From: Nocardioides daphniae
GTDB taxonomy: Bacteria; Actinomycetota; Actinomycetes; Propionibacteriales; Nocardioidaceae
Reading direction: 5' to 3'
Length of the DNA: 64,000 nt
Assembly: GCF_004777465.1 (NCBI RefSeq)
Contig: NZ_CP038462.1
Coordinates: forward strand, 186,001 to 250,000
The position numbers and the translations under genes were made by a program. Numbering within the stretch: the first letter of the stretch is position 1; every line of letters begins with the position of its first letter. Shown in pieces: positions 24,949-33,688 of the stretch. Below the pieces are notes generated by a model. The model had not been told where the DNA came from and did not search any database. It worked only from the letters and a program-made list of their open reading frames with translations.

Positions 24949-25374
24949 ATGAGTGACTCGCACCTCATCGGACGCCTCACCGGTGGCCCCTTCTGGCAGC
25001 TGGTGAAGCCCGTCATGGGCGAGGGCGAGGAGTCCGTCCACTTCGCCCAGCTGCGCTGCGCCCAGGGCACCGAGGAGATGTCGGGGGCGCTCTTCCTCAC
25101 CAGCCACCAGCTCATCTGGCGCACCATCGACCCGCGCAAGCCCGAGGGGTCAAGCTTCGAGGTCGCCCTCTCCGACGTGATCGGGGTCGAGGAGCCCACC
25201 CGGATGGCGGCCTTCCACGCGTTCCGGATCGTCACCGAGCACGAGGGCCTCCCGCTCGACACCTACTTCTTCCCGCAGCACCGCACCGACGTCGACAAGC
25301 TGCTCTGCCACGAGATGTTCGACGCCGTTCGCGGAGCGTGGACACAGCACCGGTCGATCCGCTTCAGCGCCTGA
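24949..25374 (+). CDS. Conserved hypothetical protein, PH/GRAM-like
   Basis: A 141-residue soluble protein. The alternation GALFLTSHQLIWRTIDP, SFEVALSDVIGVEEPTRMAAFHAFRIVTEHEG, LDTYFFPQHRTDVDKLLCHEMF resembles bacterial PH/GRAM-type domains (strands, then a closing helix). No signal peptide or membrane segment is present. ATG 24949 fits family-like length, and the frame before it has no coding signature. Function unknown. Confidence 0.68.
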   Translation: MSDSHLIGRLTGGPFWQLVKPVMGEGEESVHFAQLRCAQGTEEMSGALFLTSHQLIWRTIDPRKPEGSSFEVALSDVIGVEEPTRMAAFHAFRIVTEHEGLPLDTYFFPQHRTDVDKLLCHEMFDAVRGAWTQHRSIRFSA

Positions 25375-25432
25375 CGCCGCGCCGCCGGACCGGTCGCGCG
25401 ACCTCCCGCCTGCGCTGGGTCACAATCGAGCC

Positions 25433-26212
25433 ATGAGACCGCAGGTCGTCGCCCACCGTGGCGCCAGCCACGAGAAGGCCGAGCACACCCTGGGCGCCTA
25501 CGTCGCCGCCCTCGACGTGGGGGTCGAGGCCCTCGAGTGCGACGTACGCCTGACGGCCGACGGCCACCTCGTCTGCGTGCACGACCGCGACGTGCGGCGT
25601 ACGACCGAGGCGCGCGGCATCGTGTCGACGATGAAGCTGGACGAGCTCAGCGAGCTCGACTTCGCCTCCTGGAAGAATCCCTGGGGCGACCTCGACGACG
25701 AGGCGCCGGAGGTCGACGAGGACCACAAGCGTGTCCTGACGCTGCGCCGGCTCTTCGAGACGGTGCGTGACTACGACCGGCCGGTCGAGATCGCCGTCGA
25801 GACCAAGCACCCGGTGCGCTACGGCGGGCTGGTGGAGCGTCGGCTCGTCGAACTGCTGCGCGACGTCGGCTGGGACGGCAAGGACTCCCCGGTGCGGGTG
25901 ATGTCGTTCTCCTGGACGGCGCTGCAGCGGGTCGAGCGCGCCGCCCCGGACGTCCGCCTGGTGCAGCTCATCGACAAGGCCCACCTGTGGCCGATGCTGC
26001 GCCGCGTGATCGGCCCCGACTGGATCGTCGGCCCCGGCATCAAGGAGCTGCGCGAGCACCCCGGCCTGGCCAGGCGGCTGGTGGCGAGCGGGCGTGACAT
26101 CCACGTGTGGACGGTCAACTCCCGCGCCGACCTCGAGCTGTGCCAGAGCCTGGGCGTCAAGGCCGTCATCTCCGACCGGCCGGGCTACATGCTGGAGCTG
26201 CTGGACGGGTAG
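25433..26212 (+). CDS. Glycerophosphodiester phosphodiesterase family protein
   Basis: A 259-residue TIM-barrel phosphodiesterase. VVAHRGASHEKAEHTLGAYVAAL, then ALECDVRLTADGHLVCVHDRDVRRTT gives the catalytic His-Arg and the metal ligands E-x-D and H-D; VEIAVETKH supplies the further Glu/Lys, and RDIHVWTVNSRADLELCQSLGVKAVISDRPG is the usual C terminus. It hydrolyses glycerophosphodiesters to glycerol-3-phosphate and an alcohol. No signal peptide, so it acts in the cytoplasm. ATG 25433 follows directly after a short gap. Confidence 0.92.
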   Translation: MRPQVVAHRGASHEKAEHTLGAYVAALDVGVEALECDVRLTADGHLVCVHDRDVRRTTEARGIVSTMKLDELSELDFASWKNPWGDLDDEAPEVDEDHKRVLTLRRLFETVRDYDRPVEIAVETKHPVRYGGLVERRLVELLRDVGWDGKDSPVRVMSFSWTALQRVERAAPDVRLVQLIDKAHLWPMLRRVIGPDWIVGPGIKELREHPGLARRLVASGRDIHVWTVNSRADLELCQSLGVKAVISDRPGYMLELLDG

Positions 26213-26222
26213 GTTCAGCGCC

Positions 26223-27177
26223 ATGGCGAAGAAGTCCCGCAAGAACCAGTCCGCTCCCGTCGAGGGCGAGGTCGGCCCCCGCCAGCCCTGCCCCTGCGGC
26301 TCCGGCAAGCGCTACAAGGCCTGCCACGGAGCGGCCGGCGGCGCGGCGACGCCGTTCGTCGCACGTCCCTTCGAGGGGCTGGCCGGTGAGTGCGACGTGA
26401 TCGCGCTGCGCGAGCTGGTGCCGGCCGCCACCGCGCCCCTGACGCTCGCCGAGGGTGTCCCCGGCGCCGGGTCCCGCGTCGTACGCCTCAACACCATGCT
26501 CCCGGTCGCCGCGCCCGCGATGGTGCGTGACTCCGGCGAGGTGTGGCTGGGCCTGCAGGTGCAGCACAACTTCGGCGACCCCGCCCGCGACCTCGGTGCC
26601 GTGCTGCTGGCCGCCCTCGAGCAGGCCGAGCGTGGCGAGTCCGGCATCGTCGGCCTCACCTCCGACCCCGGCCAGGGCCCGCGGATCCAGGACCTGGTGG
26701 CCAACTCCGAGCTCGACGTGACGGTCCACGACACCTTCGAGTTCTGGGTCTCCGACGTCGCCGACGCCGGCGAGGACTTCTCCGCCGCGCTGGCGCAGGC
26801 CAACGACACGATCCACCCGACGGAGCGCCTGGCCCGGCGTCGAGGCGGCGTACTGGACCAACGTCGGCACGAAGGAGCACCTGCGCTGGGTGATGCCGCA
26901 CGACGAGGACGCGCTGCTCACCGCGCTCGCCCGCCTGCACGCCGCCGGCAAGGACGTCCTGGTCGAGGGCGCGCGCTTCGTCGGGATGTTCCGCGCGCAC
27001 GGCCTGCTGACCCCCGTCTGGGACCTGCCCGTCGGCACCGGTGCGGCCGTCCTCGAGGAGCCGGCGAAGACCTTCGCCGCCGACCTCGAGGCCGCTCTCG
27101 CCGACGACTCCGACCTGACCGCTGAGGAGCGTTCGGCCCGCGCCGGACTCGCGAACCGTCAGGTCACCATCCGCTGA
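26223..27177 (+). pseudogene. DUF5926-family protein with SEC-C motif, frameshifted near 26840
   Basis: ATG 26223 opens a protein with a SEC-C-type zinc motif CPCGSGKRYKACHG (about residues 24-37), then the long conserved DUF5926 body (EVWLGLQVQHNFGDPARDLGAVLL, DTFEFWVSD). Near 26840 the frame changes from TERLA to VEAAYWTNVGTKEHLRWVMPHDEDALL, which completes the family sequence to the stop at 27177. Two missing bases (one C and one G in CCCGG) would give LAPGVEAAYW, so an assembly fault is likely. DUF5926 proteins are near-universal in Actinobacteria; role unknown. Confidence 0.82.
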
Positions 27178-27258
27178 GACCAGGGGGACACCCCTCATTT
27201 GGGGAGACTCGCGCCGAGAGGTTGTGTTGTGAACCTCCGTTGGCGTAAGTTTCCTCAC

Positions 27259-27298
27259 GCCCGGTCGTTGTTGTATCCCCCGTCAACAACGGCCGGGC
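27259..27298 (+). terminator. Rho-independent terminator
   Basis: GCCCGGTCGTTGTTG pairs with CAACAACGGCCGGGC at 14 of 15 positions, loop of 10 bases, followed by TTTCC. It lies about 80 bases after the DUF5926 stop. Confidence 0.8.
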
Positions 27299-27404
27299 TT
27301 TCCATTTCTCCGGGGCCTCCGTCGAGGCTCCTGTCGAGGCCCCTTCCGTGACCTCGGACTGCGTAGCATCGAGGGTGCCCGTCACGTCGATCGAGGAGAC
27401 CTCC

Positions 27405-28019
27405 ATGCGCAGCTTCGTACGCACGTCGGCCGCCGCCCTCACGCTGGCCCTGACGCTCTCGGCCTGCGGCGGGGACGACGACTCCGGCACCCGCAGCGCG
27501 ACCGAGCACAACGACGCCGACGTCTCCTTCGCGCAGGGGATGATCCCGCACCACGCCCAGGCCCTGTCGATGGTCGACATGCTGCAGAGCCGCCCGCTCG
27601 ACCCCGAGCTGGAGACGCTGGCCGAGCAGATTCGCGATGCCCAGGGCCCGGAGATCGAGCTGATGGCCGACTGGCTGGAGGAGTGGGACGAGGAGGTCCC
27701 CGAGACGATGCGCGACCACGTCAACTCCGGTCACGACATGGGGCAGGGCTCCGACATCATGGAGGAGATGGGCCCGGGTCACGACGACATGCCCGGGATG
27801 ATGTCGGCCGACGACTTCGAGGAGCTGGAGGAGGCGCGCGACGACGCCTTCCAGGAGATGTGGCTCCGGATGATGATCGAGCACCACGAGGGCGCCATCG
27901 AGATGGCCGAGACCGAGCAGGAGGAGGGCCGCTTCGAGCCGGCCATCGACCTCGCCGGTGAGATCGTCGAGTCGCAGACCGCCGAGATCGAGACGATGCA
28001 GGAGATGCTCGCCGACTGA
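27405..28019 (+). CDS. DUF305-family lipoprotein
   Basis: A 204-residue exported protein. ATG 27405 follows GAGGAG; MRSFVRTSAAALTLALTLSAC gives a lipobox LSAC. The mature part has the two characteristic DUF305 histidine blocks: FAQGMIPHHAQALSMVDM (about 48) and WLRMMIEHHEGAIEMAE (about 153), with a Met/His-rich middle (HDMGQGSDIMEEM, PGHDDMPGMM) typical of copper-binding members. It probably binds copper or other metals at the outer membrane face. No metal exporter is adjacent. Confidence 0.9.
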   Translation: MRSFVRTSAAALTLALTLSACGGDDDSGTRSATEHNDADVSFAQGMIPHHAQALSMVDMLQSRPLDPELETLAEQIRDAQGPEIELMADWLEEWDEEVPETMRDHVNSGHDMGQGSDIMEEMGPGHDDMPGMMSADDFEELEEARDDAFQEMWLRMMIEHHEGAIEMAETEQEEGRFEPAIDLAGEIVESQTAEIETMQEMLAD

Positions 28020-28052
28020 GGCGCCGGCCCGCGGCGTCCGGGGGGTCGTCCG

Positions 28053-28664
28053 TCAGGCCAGGAAGAGCTCGTACGCGGTGTAGAGCGCCAGCGCCAGGCA
28101 GACGGCCGCGCCCACGTAGTGCAGCACCGACAGCTTGACCTTGGCGAGCAGCACGCGGCCGACGATCACGGCCAGGCCGGAGACCGTGAGCAGCGCGGCC
28201 CAGGCGCCGATGAAGACGGAGACCGCGCTTTCGTACTTGGCGACGAGGGAGAGGGTCAGCAGCTGCGACAGGTCGCCCCACTCGGCGGCGAAGAGCACCA
28301 GGAACGACGTCAGGATCACCTTGGCGCCGTGCACCTCGCCCTTGGCGGCGGCCTTCTGGGCGAACTCGTCCTCGGTCTCGCCCTCCTCGGCGTCGGCACT
28401 GCGCGCCTCGCGCAGCAGGAGGAGGGCGCCGACGAGGAACATCAGCCCGGCGGCGCCGTGGACCAGGTCGTCGGGGAGGAACGAGGCCGCCCGGCCCAGG
28501 GCCACCGCGATGCCGGTCTGCACGGCGAAGGCGAGGCCGACGCCGATCCACACGTAGAGGGGGCGGAACTTGGTGCTGAGGACCAGGGTCGCGATGAAGG
28601 TCTTGTCCGGCAGCTCGACCACGAAGATCGCGGCGAACGCCAGGGCGATGATGACGATGTCCAC
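28053..28664 (-). CDS. TMEM165/GDT1 (UPF0016) family cation transporter
   Basis: A 203-residue six-helix membrane protein with the two signature repeats: VVELPDKTFIATLVLS (E-x-P-D-K-T, about 16) and LFAAEWGDLSQLLTLSL (E-x-G-D-x-[ST], about 124). Between them is a charged cytoplasmic loop (ADAEEGETEDEFAQK). The family exchanges Mn2+ or Ca2+ for protons; bacterial MneA/Mnx proteins export Mn2+. No yybP-ykoY riboswitch was seen upstream. Start is GTG 28664. Confidence 0.88.
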   Translation of the reverse strand: MDIVIIALAFAAIFVVELPDKTFIATLVLSTKFRPLYVWIGVGLAFAVQTGIAVALGRAASFLPDDLVHGAAGLMFLVGALLLLREARSADAEEGETEDEFAQKAAAKGEVHGAKVILTSFLVLFAAEWGDLSQLLTLSLVAKYESAVSVFIGAWAALLTVSGLAVIVGRVLLAKVKLSVLHYVGAAVCLALALYTAYELFLA

Positions 28665-28752
28665 CCGCCTACGCTCTCACGCGGGATGGTCGCTGGCGTA
28701 CGCGCCTAGGCTGGAGGCGACACCCCTACCGACCAACGAGTCAGGAGTCGCC

Positions 28753-29157
28753 ATGTCGTTCGCGGACAACATCAAGGCCAAGATCAAGGATGTCGACGTC
28801 GAGAAGCAGCTCACCGAGCTGGTCGACGAGGGCGAGAAGCTGGTCAACGACGCGGTCACCAAGGCCGGCGACATCGCCCACGACAAGCGGGGCGACGTCG
28901 AGGGGTGGCTCGACAAGGCGACGGGCGCGATCAACGAGAAGACCGAGGGCAAGTACGCCGACAAGGTGACGAGGGTGCGCGACACCCTCCTCGGCGGCCT
29001 GGACAAGCTGGCCCAGCGGCGTACGTCCGACGCGGCCGACGCCTCCGACGCCGGCTCGACCGACCCGGTGCCGCTGCCGCCCGCGCCGCCGGCGGCGGTG
29101 AAGGACCCCGAGGCCCCTGACGCCCCGGAGGACACCACGACCGGGACCGGTTCCTGA
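28753..29157 (+). CDS. Small helical protein, Rv0909-type antitoxin-like
   Basis: A 134-residue protein: an amphipathic helical N-terminal two thirds with GWLDKATGAINEKTEGKYADK, which matches the (A)IDKAGDFVDEKTGGKYAD motif of Rv0909/MT0932-type antitoxin-like proteins, then a disordered A/P/D-rich tail. Those proteins were proposed as antitoxins in M. tuberculosis; no toxin-like gene adjoins it here, so a stress or DNA-compaction role is equally possible. GGAG lies before ATG 28753. Confidence 0.65.
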   Translation: MSFADNIKAKIKDVDVEKQLTELVDEGEKLVNDAVTKAGDIAHDKRGDVEGWLDKATGAINEKTEGKYADKVTRVRDTLLGGLDKLAQRRTSDAADASDAGSTDPVPLPPAPPAAVKDPEAPDAPEDTTTGTGS

Positions 29158-29271
29158 TCGTTCGTCCGCAGCCCTCGTGACTGTCGGCGCCCGGGAGTAG
29201 CGTCGATCGCGCTGCGGCCGGGCGAGGGATCCGCCGTGGCGTCCACCTCGTACCGACACCCGGGAGAAGTC

Positions 29272-29694
29272 ATGGCGAGCAAGCTCAACCCCTACATCAA
29301 CGTCCTCGACGGCAGGGCCCGTCAGGCCGCGGAGTTCTACCAGTCCGTCCTCGGCGGCGACCTGCAGGTGAGCACCTTCGGCGAGAGCGGGATGGAGGGG
29401 CCGTTCGCCGACCAGGTGATGCACGCACAGCTGGAGACCCCGGCCGGCTACACCCTGATGGTCTCCGACACCCCCGCCGAGATGATGAAGCTTGACATGG
29501 GCAACAACATCTCGGTCTCCATCTCCGGCGACGCCGGCCAGGCTGACGAGCTCCGTGGCTACTTCAACGGGCTCGCCGAGGGCGGCACGGTCAACGAGCC
29601 GCTCGCGGTCGCCCCGTGGGGTGCCGAGTTCGGGATGCTGACCGACCGGTTCGGCATCAACTGGATGGTCAACATCGCCGCTGACCAGGCCTGA
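29272..29694 (+). CDS. VOC-superfamily (PhnB/glyoxalase-like) protein
   Basis: A 140-residue protein with the PhnB-type pattern: LNPYINVLDGRARQAAEFYQSVLGG at the N terminus, MHAQLETPAGYTLMVSDTP in the middle and PWGAEFGMLTDRFGINWMVNI at the end. The usual metal ligands are only partly kept (His at MHAQL, Glu at GAEFG), so activity is open. GGGAGAAGTC precedes ATG 29272. About 280 bases of gene-free sequence follow, without clear signals. Confidence 0.85.
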   Translation: MASKLNPYINVLDGRARQAAEFYQSVLGGDLQVSTFGESGMEGPFADQVMHAQLETPAGYTLMVSDTPAEMMKLDMGNNISVSISGDAGQADELRGYFNGLAEGGTVNEPLAVAPWGAEFGMLTDRFGINWMVNIAADQA

Positions 29695-29972
29695 TCGGGG
29701 CTCTCCGGCCAGCCTCCGGCACCCGCTCTGACACCGCTCCGACGATCCCCTCTCCGGAGGATGTACGCCGGTTTGAGTGGCGTCGTAGCGTGGCTGCACG
29801 GCCTCGGAGGAGCGTCAGCGGTCACTCGGTCCCCCCGCCGGGTGGCCGCGCCGCCGTCAGGGGGCGGTATCCGTGCGCGAACGCCCGGTGGCTGTCGGCG
29901 CCGGGTGGTTGGATGACTCCCGATGACCAGATGGACACGTGACCGGGTGAACGACGCCGCTCCTGACGCTCC

Positions 29973-31025
29973 GTGATCTCCTACGCCCTGCCGGGGGTCG
30001 GCCTGAGCTCGGTCGACGACACCGGCCGCGTCATGGGCACCGCAGAGAGCTGGCGGGTGGCATGCGACTCCATGCTGGCCGAGTGCAGCGTCGCGGGCAT
30101 CTCCTTGGCCGACGCGCTGCTCCTGCTGCACGCCTCGCCCGGTGACGACATCGAGGACGCGTCGCTTCGCGTCGGCTCGTGCCCCGAGTGTGGCGCGTAC
30201 GCGCCAGGTGCCGAGGCGATCGGGTTCGTCGGCCGGCACGGCGGCGGCTGCCGGTCGTGCGGCGCAGTCCTGCTGCTCGCCGACCACCTCGGCGTCGACG
30301 ACCTGCTGGCCACGTACGGGCGCGAGAACGCCCTCAACCTGGTCATGGACTTCACCGAGCGCCTCGCCCTGGTCGCCACGATCGAGTCGGTGCGCCGCCG
30401 CGGCCTGGACGTGCTGGCTGAGACCGCGATCGTCGTCGACGGCCCGCTGTCGGCGCTGTGGACCAGCGAACGGATGGTCAGGCCGATCCTCGCCTACCTC
30501 GACGACGTCTCCACCGAGCTCGAGCGCGCCGGGCTGGGGCCGCTGCTGCTCGTCGGGGTGGAGAAGACCGGCCAGGACGTCGAGCACGCCGCAGTCGTGT
30601 CAGAGCTGATCGAGCCGGGCCACGTCATGAAGCTCCCCACCGACTACATCGGCACCCACGTCACCGGCCGCACCGGCCGCCCTGGGGTCTACGGCAAGGA
30701 CAACTTCTACGGACGCCGGTTCTTCTACCGCCGCCGCGACGGCCACATCCTCGTCGTCACCGTTCCGGCGCGCGCCGGAGTCGCCCCGTGGTCGACCAAC
30801 GCCGTCAGCGAGCAGTGGAACTCCTACCCGTCGCTGGCCACGACCCTCGGCCTGCTCGAGGAGCTGCGTTCGGACCGGTTCGAGGGCGCGATCCAGCCTC
30901 TGGTGTGGGCTCACCAGGAGTCGTCGCTGGCGCTGAGCGCATCCCAGGCCCTGGCCCGGCTCTCGCAGGACCAGCTCGGGATCGAGCAGAACACTCGCCT
31001 GCGGATCAAGGGCGCCTGGAGCTGA
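29973..31025 (+). CDS. Putative NurA-like nuclease with zinc ribbon
   Basis: A 350-residue protein of uncertain family. Residues about 70-100 hold CPECGAYAPG...CRSCGAVLL, a four-cysteine zinc ribbon. The C-terminal two thirds resemble the NurA nuclease fold: TAIVVDGPLSALW with a likely metal-binding Asp, LLLVGVEKTGQDVEH, then FYRRRDGHILVVTVPARAG and SYPSLATTLGLLEELRS. NurA works with the HerA translocase in DNA end resection and in several defence systems, but no HerA gene is in the window. Start GTG 29973 is the first in frame; the protein could be longer in relatives. Assignment rests on motif order only. Confidence 0.5.
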   Translation: MISYALPGVGLSSVDDTGRVMGTAESWRVACDSMLAECSVAGISLADALLLLHASPGDDIEDASLRVGSCPECGAYAPGAEAIGFVGRHGGGCRSCGAVLLLADHLGVDDLLATYGRENALNLVMDFTERLALVATIESVRRRGLDVLAETAIVVDGPLSALWTSERMVRPILAYLDDVSTELERAGLGPLLLVGVEKTGQDVEHAAVVSELIEPGHVMKLPTDYIGTHVTGRTGRPGVYGKDNFYGRRFFYRRRDGHILVVTVPARAGVAPWSTNAVSEQWNSYPSLATTLGLLEELRSDRFEGAIQPLVWAHQESSLALSASQALARLSQDQLGIEQNTRLRIKGAWS

Positions 31026-31029
31026 CCTG

Positions 31030-31059
31030 CTGGTGCTGGTGCTGGTGCTGGTGCTGGTG
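31030..31059 (+). repeat. Hexanucleotide tandem repeat (CTGGTG)x5
   Basis: Five exact tandem copies of CTGGTG start 5 bases after the NurA-like stop. Such a repeat can change copy number by slippage; it lies outside any supported gene, so no coding effect is evident. Confidence 0.9.
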
Positions 31060-31275
31060 ATGTGCGCGAGGATCCAGTCCGAGCACACATCACGGGCATG
31101 CCCTACACGAGCCCGACACTCCCTGCCGTCACCGCTGCCAAGGGCGCCCATGCTCCTTCTGTCGCCACCTGTCCTGTGCCGGCTCGGCGCCAGCTCGCCG
31201 TCGAGCCAGCACAGACCCTTGCGTCATCAATAAAATGACTGTTAACCTGCTTTGGGCGCAATTTAAGGAGGTTCC

Positions 31276-31610
31276 GTGAAGCGGCAAATCGCTCCCTTGG
31301 CGGCCACGACGGACGCCCTTTTCCTGCTCGGCACCCAGATCCGCGAAGGCCGCATCAACCTCGGCTGGACCCAGACCGACCTGGCTGAGCGACTCGGAGT
31401 CGCCCCCCGACCGTCCGCGCCATGGAGGCCGGGAAGCCGTCCACAGCGATCGGCACCGTCTTCAACGCCTGCGTCCTGCTCCACGTGCCCCTCTTCGGCG
31501 TCGAGGACAAGGCCGAGCTCGCCCGCATGCGATTGCGCGGCGAAGAACGCATCGCACTGCTGACGCGACGAGTCCGCCCGAAGACGGTCGAGGTCGACGA
31601 TGACTTCTGA
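31276..31610 (+). pseudogene. HipB-like antitoxin, frameshifted near 31410
   Basis: GTG 31276 has an excellent Shine-Dalgarno (AAGGAGG, 4 bases away). The start MKRQIAPLAATTDALFLLGT leads into a helix-turn-helix, GRINLGWTQTDLAERLGVA, which breaks after about 45 codons; the adjoining frame continues as TVRAMEAGKPSTAIGTVFNAC to a stop at 31610. One lost base in the CCCCCCGACC run accounts for it. This is the XRE-type HipB plan: it would bind its promoter and neutralise HipA. The A/T-rich stretch TCAATAAAATGACTGTTAAC upstream (31227-31246) is the likely promoter/operator. HipA starts 11 bases before this stop. Confidence 0.78.
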
Positions 31611-32832
31611 CGCCGTCTTCGTCTGGACACATGGCTGCCCGACCACCGACCCCGTGGTCGCGGGACGACTCGTGGCCAGCGGCCCCTCCCACGTCTTCAA
31701 CTACGGGCGCAGCTACCTCGCCAACCCCGCCGCGATCAGCCTCTTCACCCCCGAGCTGCCCCTCGCGCCTGGCGCACACCAACCCCTCCCAGGGTTGACC
31801 CTGCCCGGCTGCCTGCGCGACGGCAGCCCTGATGGGTGGGGCCGCCGCGTGATCGAGCACCACCTCAAGGTGTCGGAGAACTCCCTGAGCGAGATCGACT
31901 ACATGCTCGCCTCGGGAAGCAACCGGCTCGGAGCAATCGACTTCCAGGAGTCCGCGACCCAGTACGTGCCACGCGGCAGCCAAGCAAGCCTGGACGAGCT
32001 CGTCGACGCCGCCGAACTCATCCAGGCGGGCAAGGAGCTGCCGCCCGAGCTCGACGCCGCCATCGCCCACGGCACCACCATCGGCGGCGCCCGCCCGAAG
32101 GTGCTCGTGCGCGGCGCCGACGGCGTCCAGTGGATCGCGAAGCTGTCGACGTCCTCGGACTTCGTGCAGTCCCAGCCCAACGCCGAAGCCATGTGCCTCG
32201 AACTGGCCCGCCGCGTCGGCATCGAGGTGCCGCAGTGGAGGATCACGTCCTCGAACGGATGAACCGTCCTGCTCGTGCGCCGATTCGACCGCACCCCCGC
32301 CGGCCACCGCCGTCACGTCGTGTCCGGCCTGACGATGGCCGGCGAGGACGAGATGGCGGCCCGCTACGTCTCCTACCCACGGATCCTCGAGACGCTCATC
32401 GCCCGCAAGGCCACCGGGGCACCGCATCCGGGGCCTCTTCTGTTCAGACGGATCGCGTTCAACATGGCGATCTCGAACTTCGACGACCACGCCCGCAACC
32501 ACGCCGCGTTCTGGGACGGCGAGCACCTGACGCTGACGCCCGCCTACGACCTGGTCCCAACCGCCCGTTCCGGCGAGGAGGGCGCCCAGGCGATGGCGTA
32601 CGGCCCGCACTCGACGGACAAGCAGTCGACGTTGCGCGACCTCGTCCAGCACCACGCCGTCTACGCCCTGACCCGCACCGAGGCATTGGAGGTCGTCGAG
32701 CAGACGATCGACACGATCGAGGCCGAGTACGACTCGGCGGCCGACCTCGCCGAAGTGTCGCGCCACGACCGCGCAGTGATGTGGCGCCGGCAGATCCTCA
32801 ACGTCGGCACGACACGAGGCTGGAACGCCTGA
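31600..32832 (+). pseudogene. HipA-like kinase toxin, split by an in-frame stop at 32260
   Basis: ATG 31600 starts the HipA N-terminal domain (VFVWTHGCPTTDPVVAGRL, LPGCLRDGSPDGWGRRVI, GGARPKVLVRGADGVQWIAKL). TGA at 32260-32262 interrupts it between SSNG and TVLLVRRFDR; the same frame then runs on through the kinase core RIAFNMAISNFDDHARNHAAF (catalytic Asp and DxxN) and LTPAYDLVP to 32832. A single C-to-T change (CGA to TGA) would explain the stop, unlike the base losses elsewhere. HipA phosphorylates glutamyl-tRNA synthetase in E. coli; here it is probably inactive together with a damaged HipB. Confidence 0.82.
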
Positions 32833-32988
32833 GCTCCGCCCCGCGCCCCGTGGCCCGGCCCTGAACGGTCCGGGGGTGAGCGGTTCTGGCGCGCCGATCG
32901 CTGGGGCCGTGGTGGCACAGAAGGCGTCGAGGGTCCCGTCCCCTGCAGGAGCGCGCCACCGCCACTCGACCGCACCCCCGGAGAACCA

Positions 32989-33132
32989 ATGAGCGACCAC
33001 ACCATCCCGATCGTCAGCGAAGACGGCTTCTACGAGTGGGACGGAGCTGCGTGGGTGCCTCGCCCCGCCGGCGCGCCACGGCATCCGCCTCGTCGGCAGC
33101 GACGTAGGCCTCGACATCCCCAGGGGCCGTGA
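32989..33132 (+). CDS. Short ORF, possible gene remnant
   Basis: ATG 32989 after GGAGAACCA opens a 47-codon frame whose first half, ending DGFYEWDGAAWVPRP, resembles the tryptophan-rich DUF2510-type motif (GxYxWDGxxWxP). The second half is low-complexity Arg/Pro and lies antisense to the 3' end of the HTH gene. It may be what is left of a larger gene cut by rearrangement. Weak evidence. Confidence 0.3.
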   Translation: MSDHTIPIVSEDGFYEWDGAAWVPRPAGAPRHPPRRQRRRPRHPQGP

Positions 33133-33592
33133 TCCTGGCCAACGGCGAGGACCATCCCGACGTCGACAACGCCGTGTCGGTACGCACACCGACGACGTCG
33201 CCGGCGGCACCCGAGCAGGTGAGTCGGCCGGCTCGTGCGGACAGATTCCGCCTCAGCCACGACTGCGACTTATCGGTGTCCAGTGATCCGTCGCGGACTT
33301 GAGCCTGGACGCTGCGCCACCGCGCCCGTGCCCGGTAGCGTTCCCCGGCGCTCCGGAGCTCCCTCGACGTCGCGAACCCCTCAGCTGCGGCCACGAGCGC
33401 CCATGCCGACCAGGTCGCCAACCGCCGTCCCGGCGCGGAGAGCCGGCGCGCAGCGACGACGTCGACGCGGTCCAGAACCCAGAACGAACCGTCGCGCTGA
33501 GCCGGGAGCGTCCCGTCAGCGATCCGAGCCAGGACACGCGACGTGGAGACACCGAGCAGATGGGCTGCCTCCCCGGTTCCGACGACGTCCAT
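33014..33592 (-). CDS. Helix-turn-helix domain protein of unknown role
   Basis: A 192-residue protein. The N terminus MDVVGTGEAAHLLGVSTSRVLARIADGTLPAQRDG is an excisionase/MerR-type DNA-binding module. The rest (WSAWALVAAAEGFATSREL, RARARWRSVQAQVRD, then DVVGVRTDTALSTSGWSSPLARITAPGDVEAYV) is of no family I can name; the pattern recalls DNA-binding antitoxin-like proteins of actinobacterial accessory regions. ATG 33592 is chosen over 33664 since family-like sequence begins there. Its 3' end overlaps a short opposite ORF. Confidence 0.6.
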   Translation of the reverse strand: MDVVGTGEAAHLLGVSTSRVLARIADGTLPAQRDGSFWVLDRVDVVAARRLSAPGRRLATWSAWALVAAAEGFATSRELRSAGERYRARARWRSVQAQVRDGSLDTDKSQSWLRRNLSARAGRLTCSGAAGDVVGVRTDTALSTSGWSSPLARITAPGDVEAYVAADEADAVARRRGEAPTQLRPTRRSRLR

Positions 33593-33633
33593 ACTGTCCC
33601 TGTGCCGGTGGTCACGGGCCACCCCGCGACGAA

Positions 33634-33671
33634 GAGACCGGTGCGTCCGTGTCGATGGACGCACCGGTCTC
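33634..33671 (-). terminator. Terminator hairpin after lipoprotein gene
   Basis: Perfect 15-bp arms GAGACCGGTGCGTCC and GGACGCACCGGTCTC around an 8-base loop. It lies 17 bases past the stop of the lipoprotein gene at 33689 (reverse strand) and is followed on that strand by TTCGTC. Confidence 0.75.
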
Positions 33672-33688
33672 GTGACTGGGTCCAGCTT

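Noticed and set aside
28753..29157. Complete toxin-antitoxin module around the Rv0909-like protein
   Set aside because: Neighbours are a cation transporter and a VOC protein; there is no toxin candidate next to it.
31022..31060. CTGGTG repeat as a CRISPR-like or coding repeat
   Set aside because: Six-base units without spacers, outside any supported gene; a simple tandem repeat.
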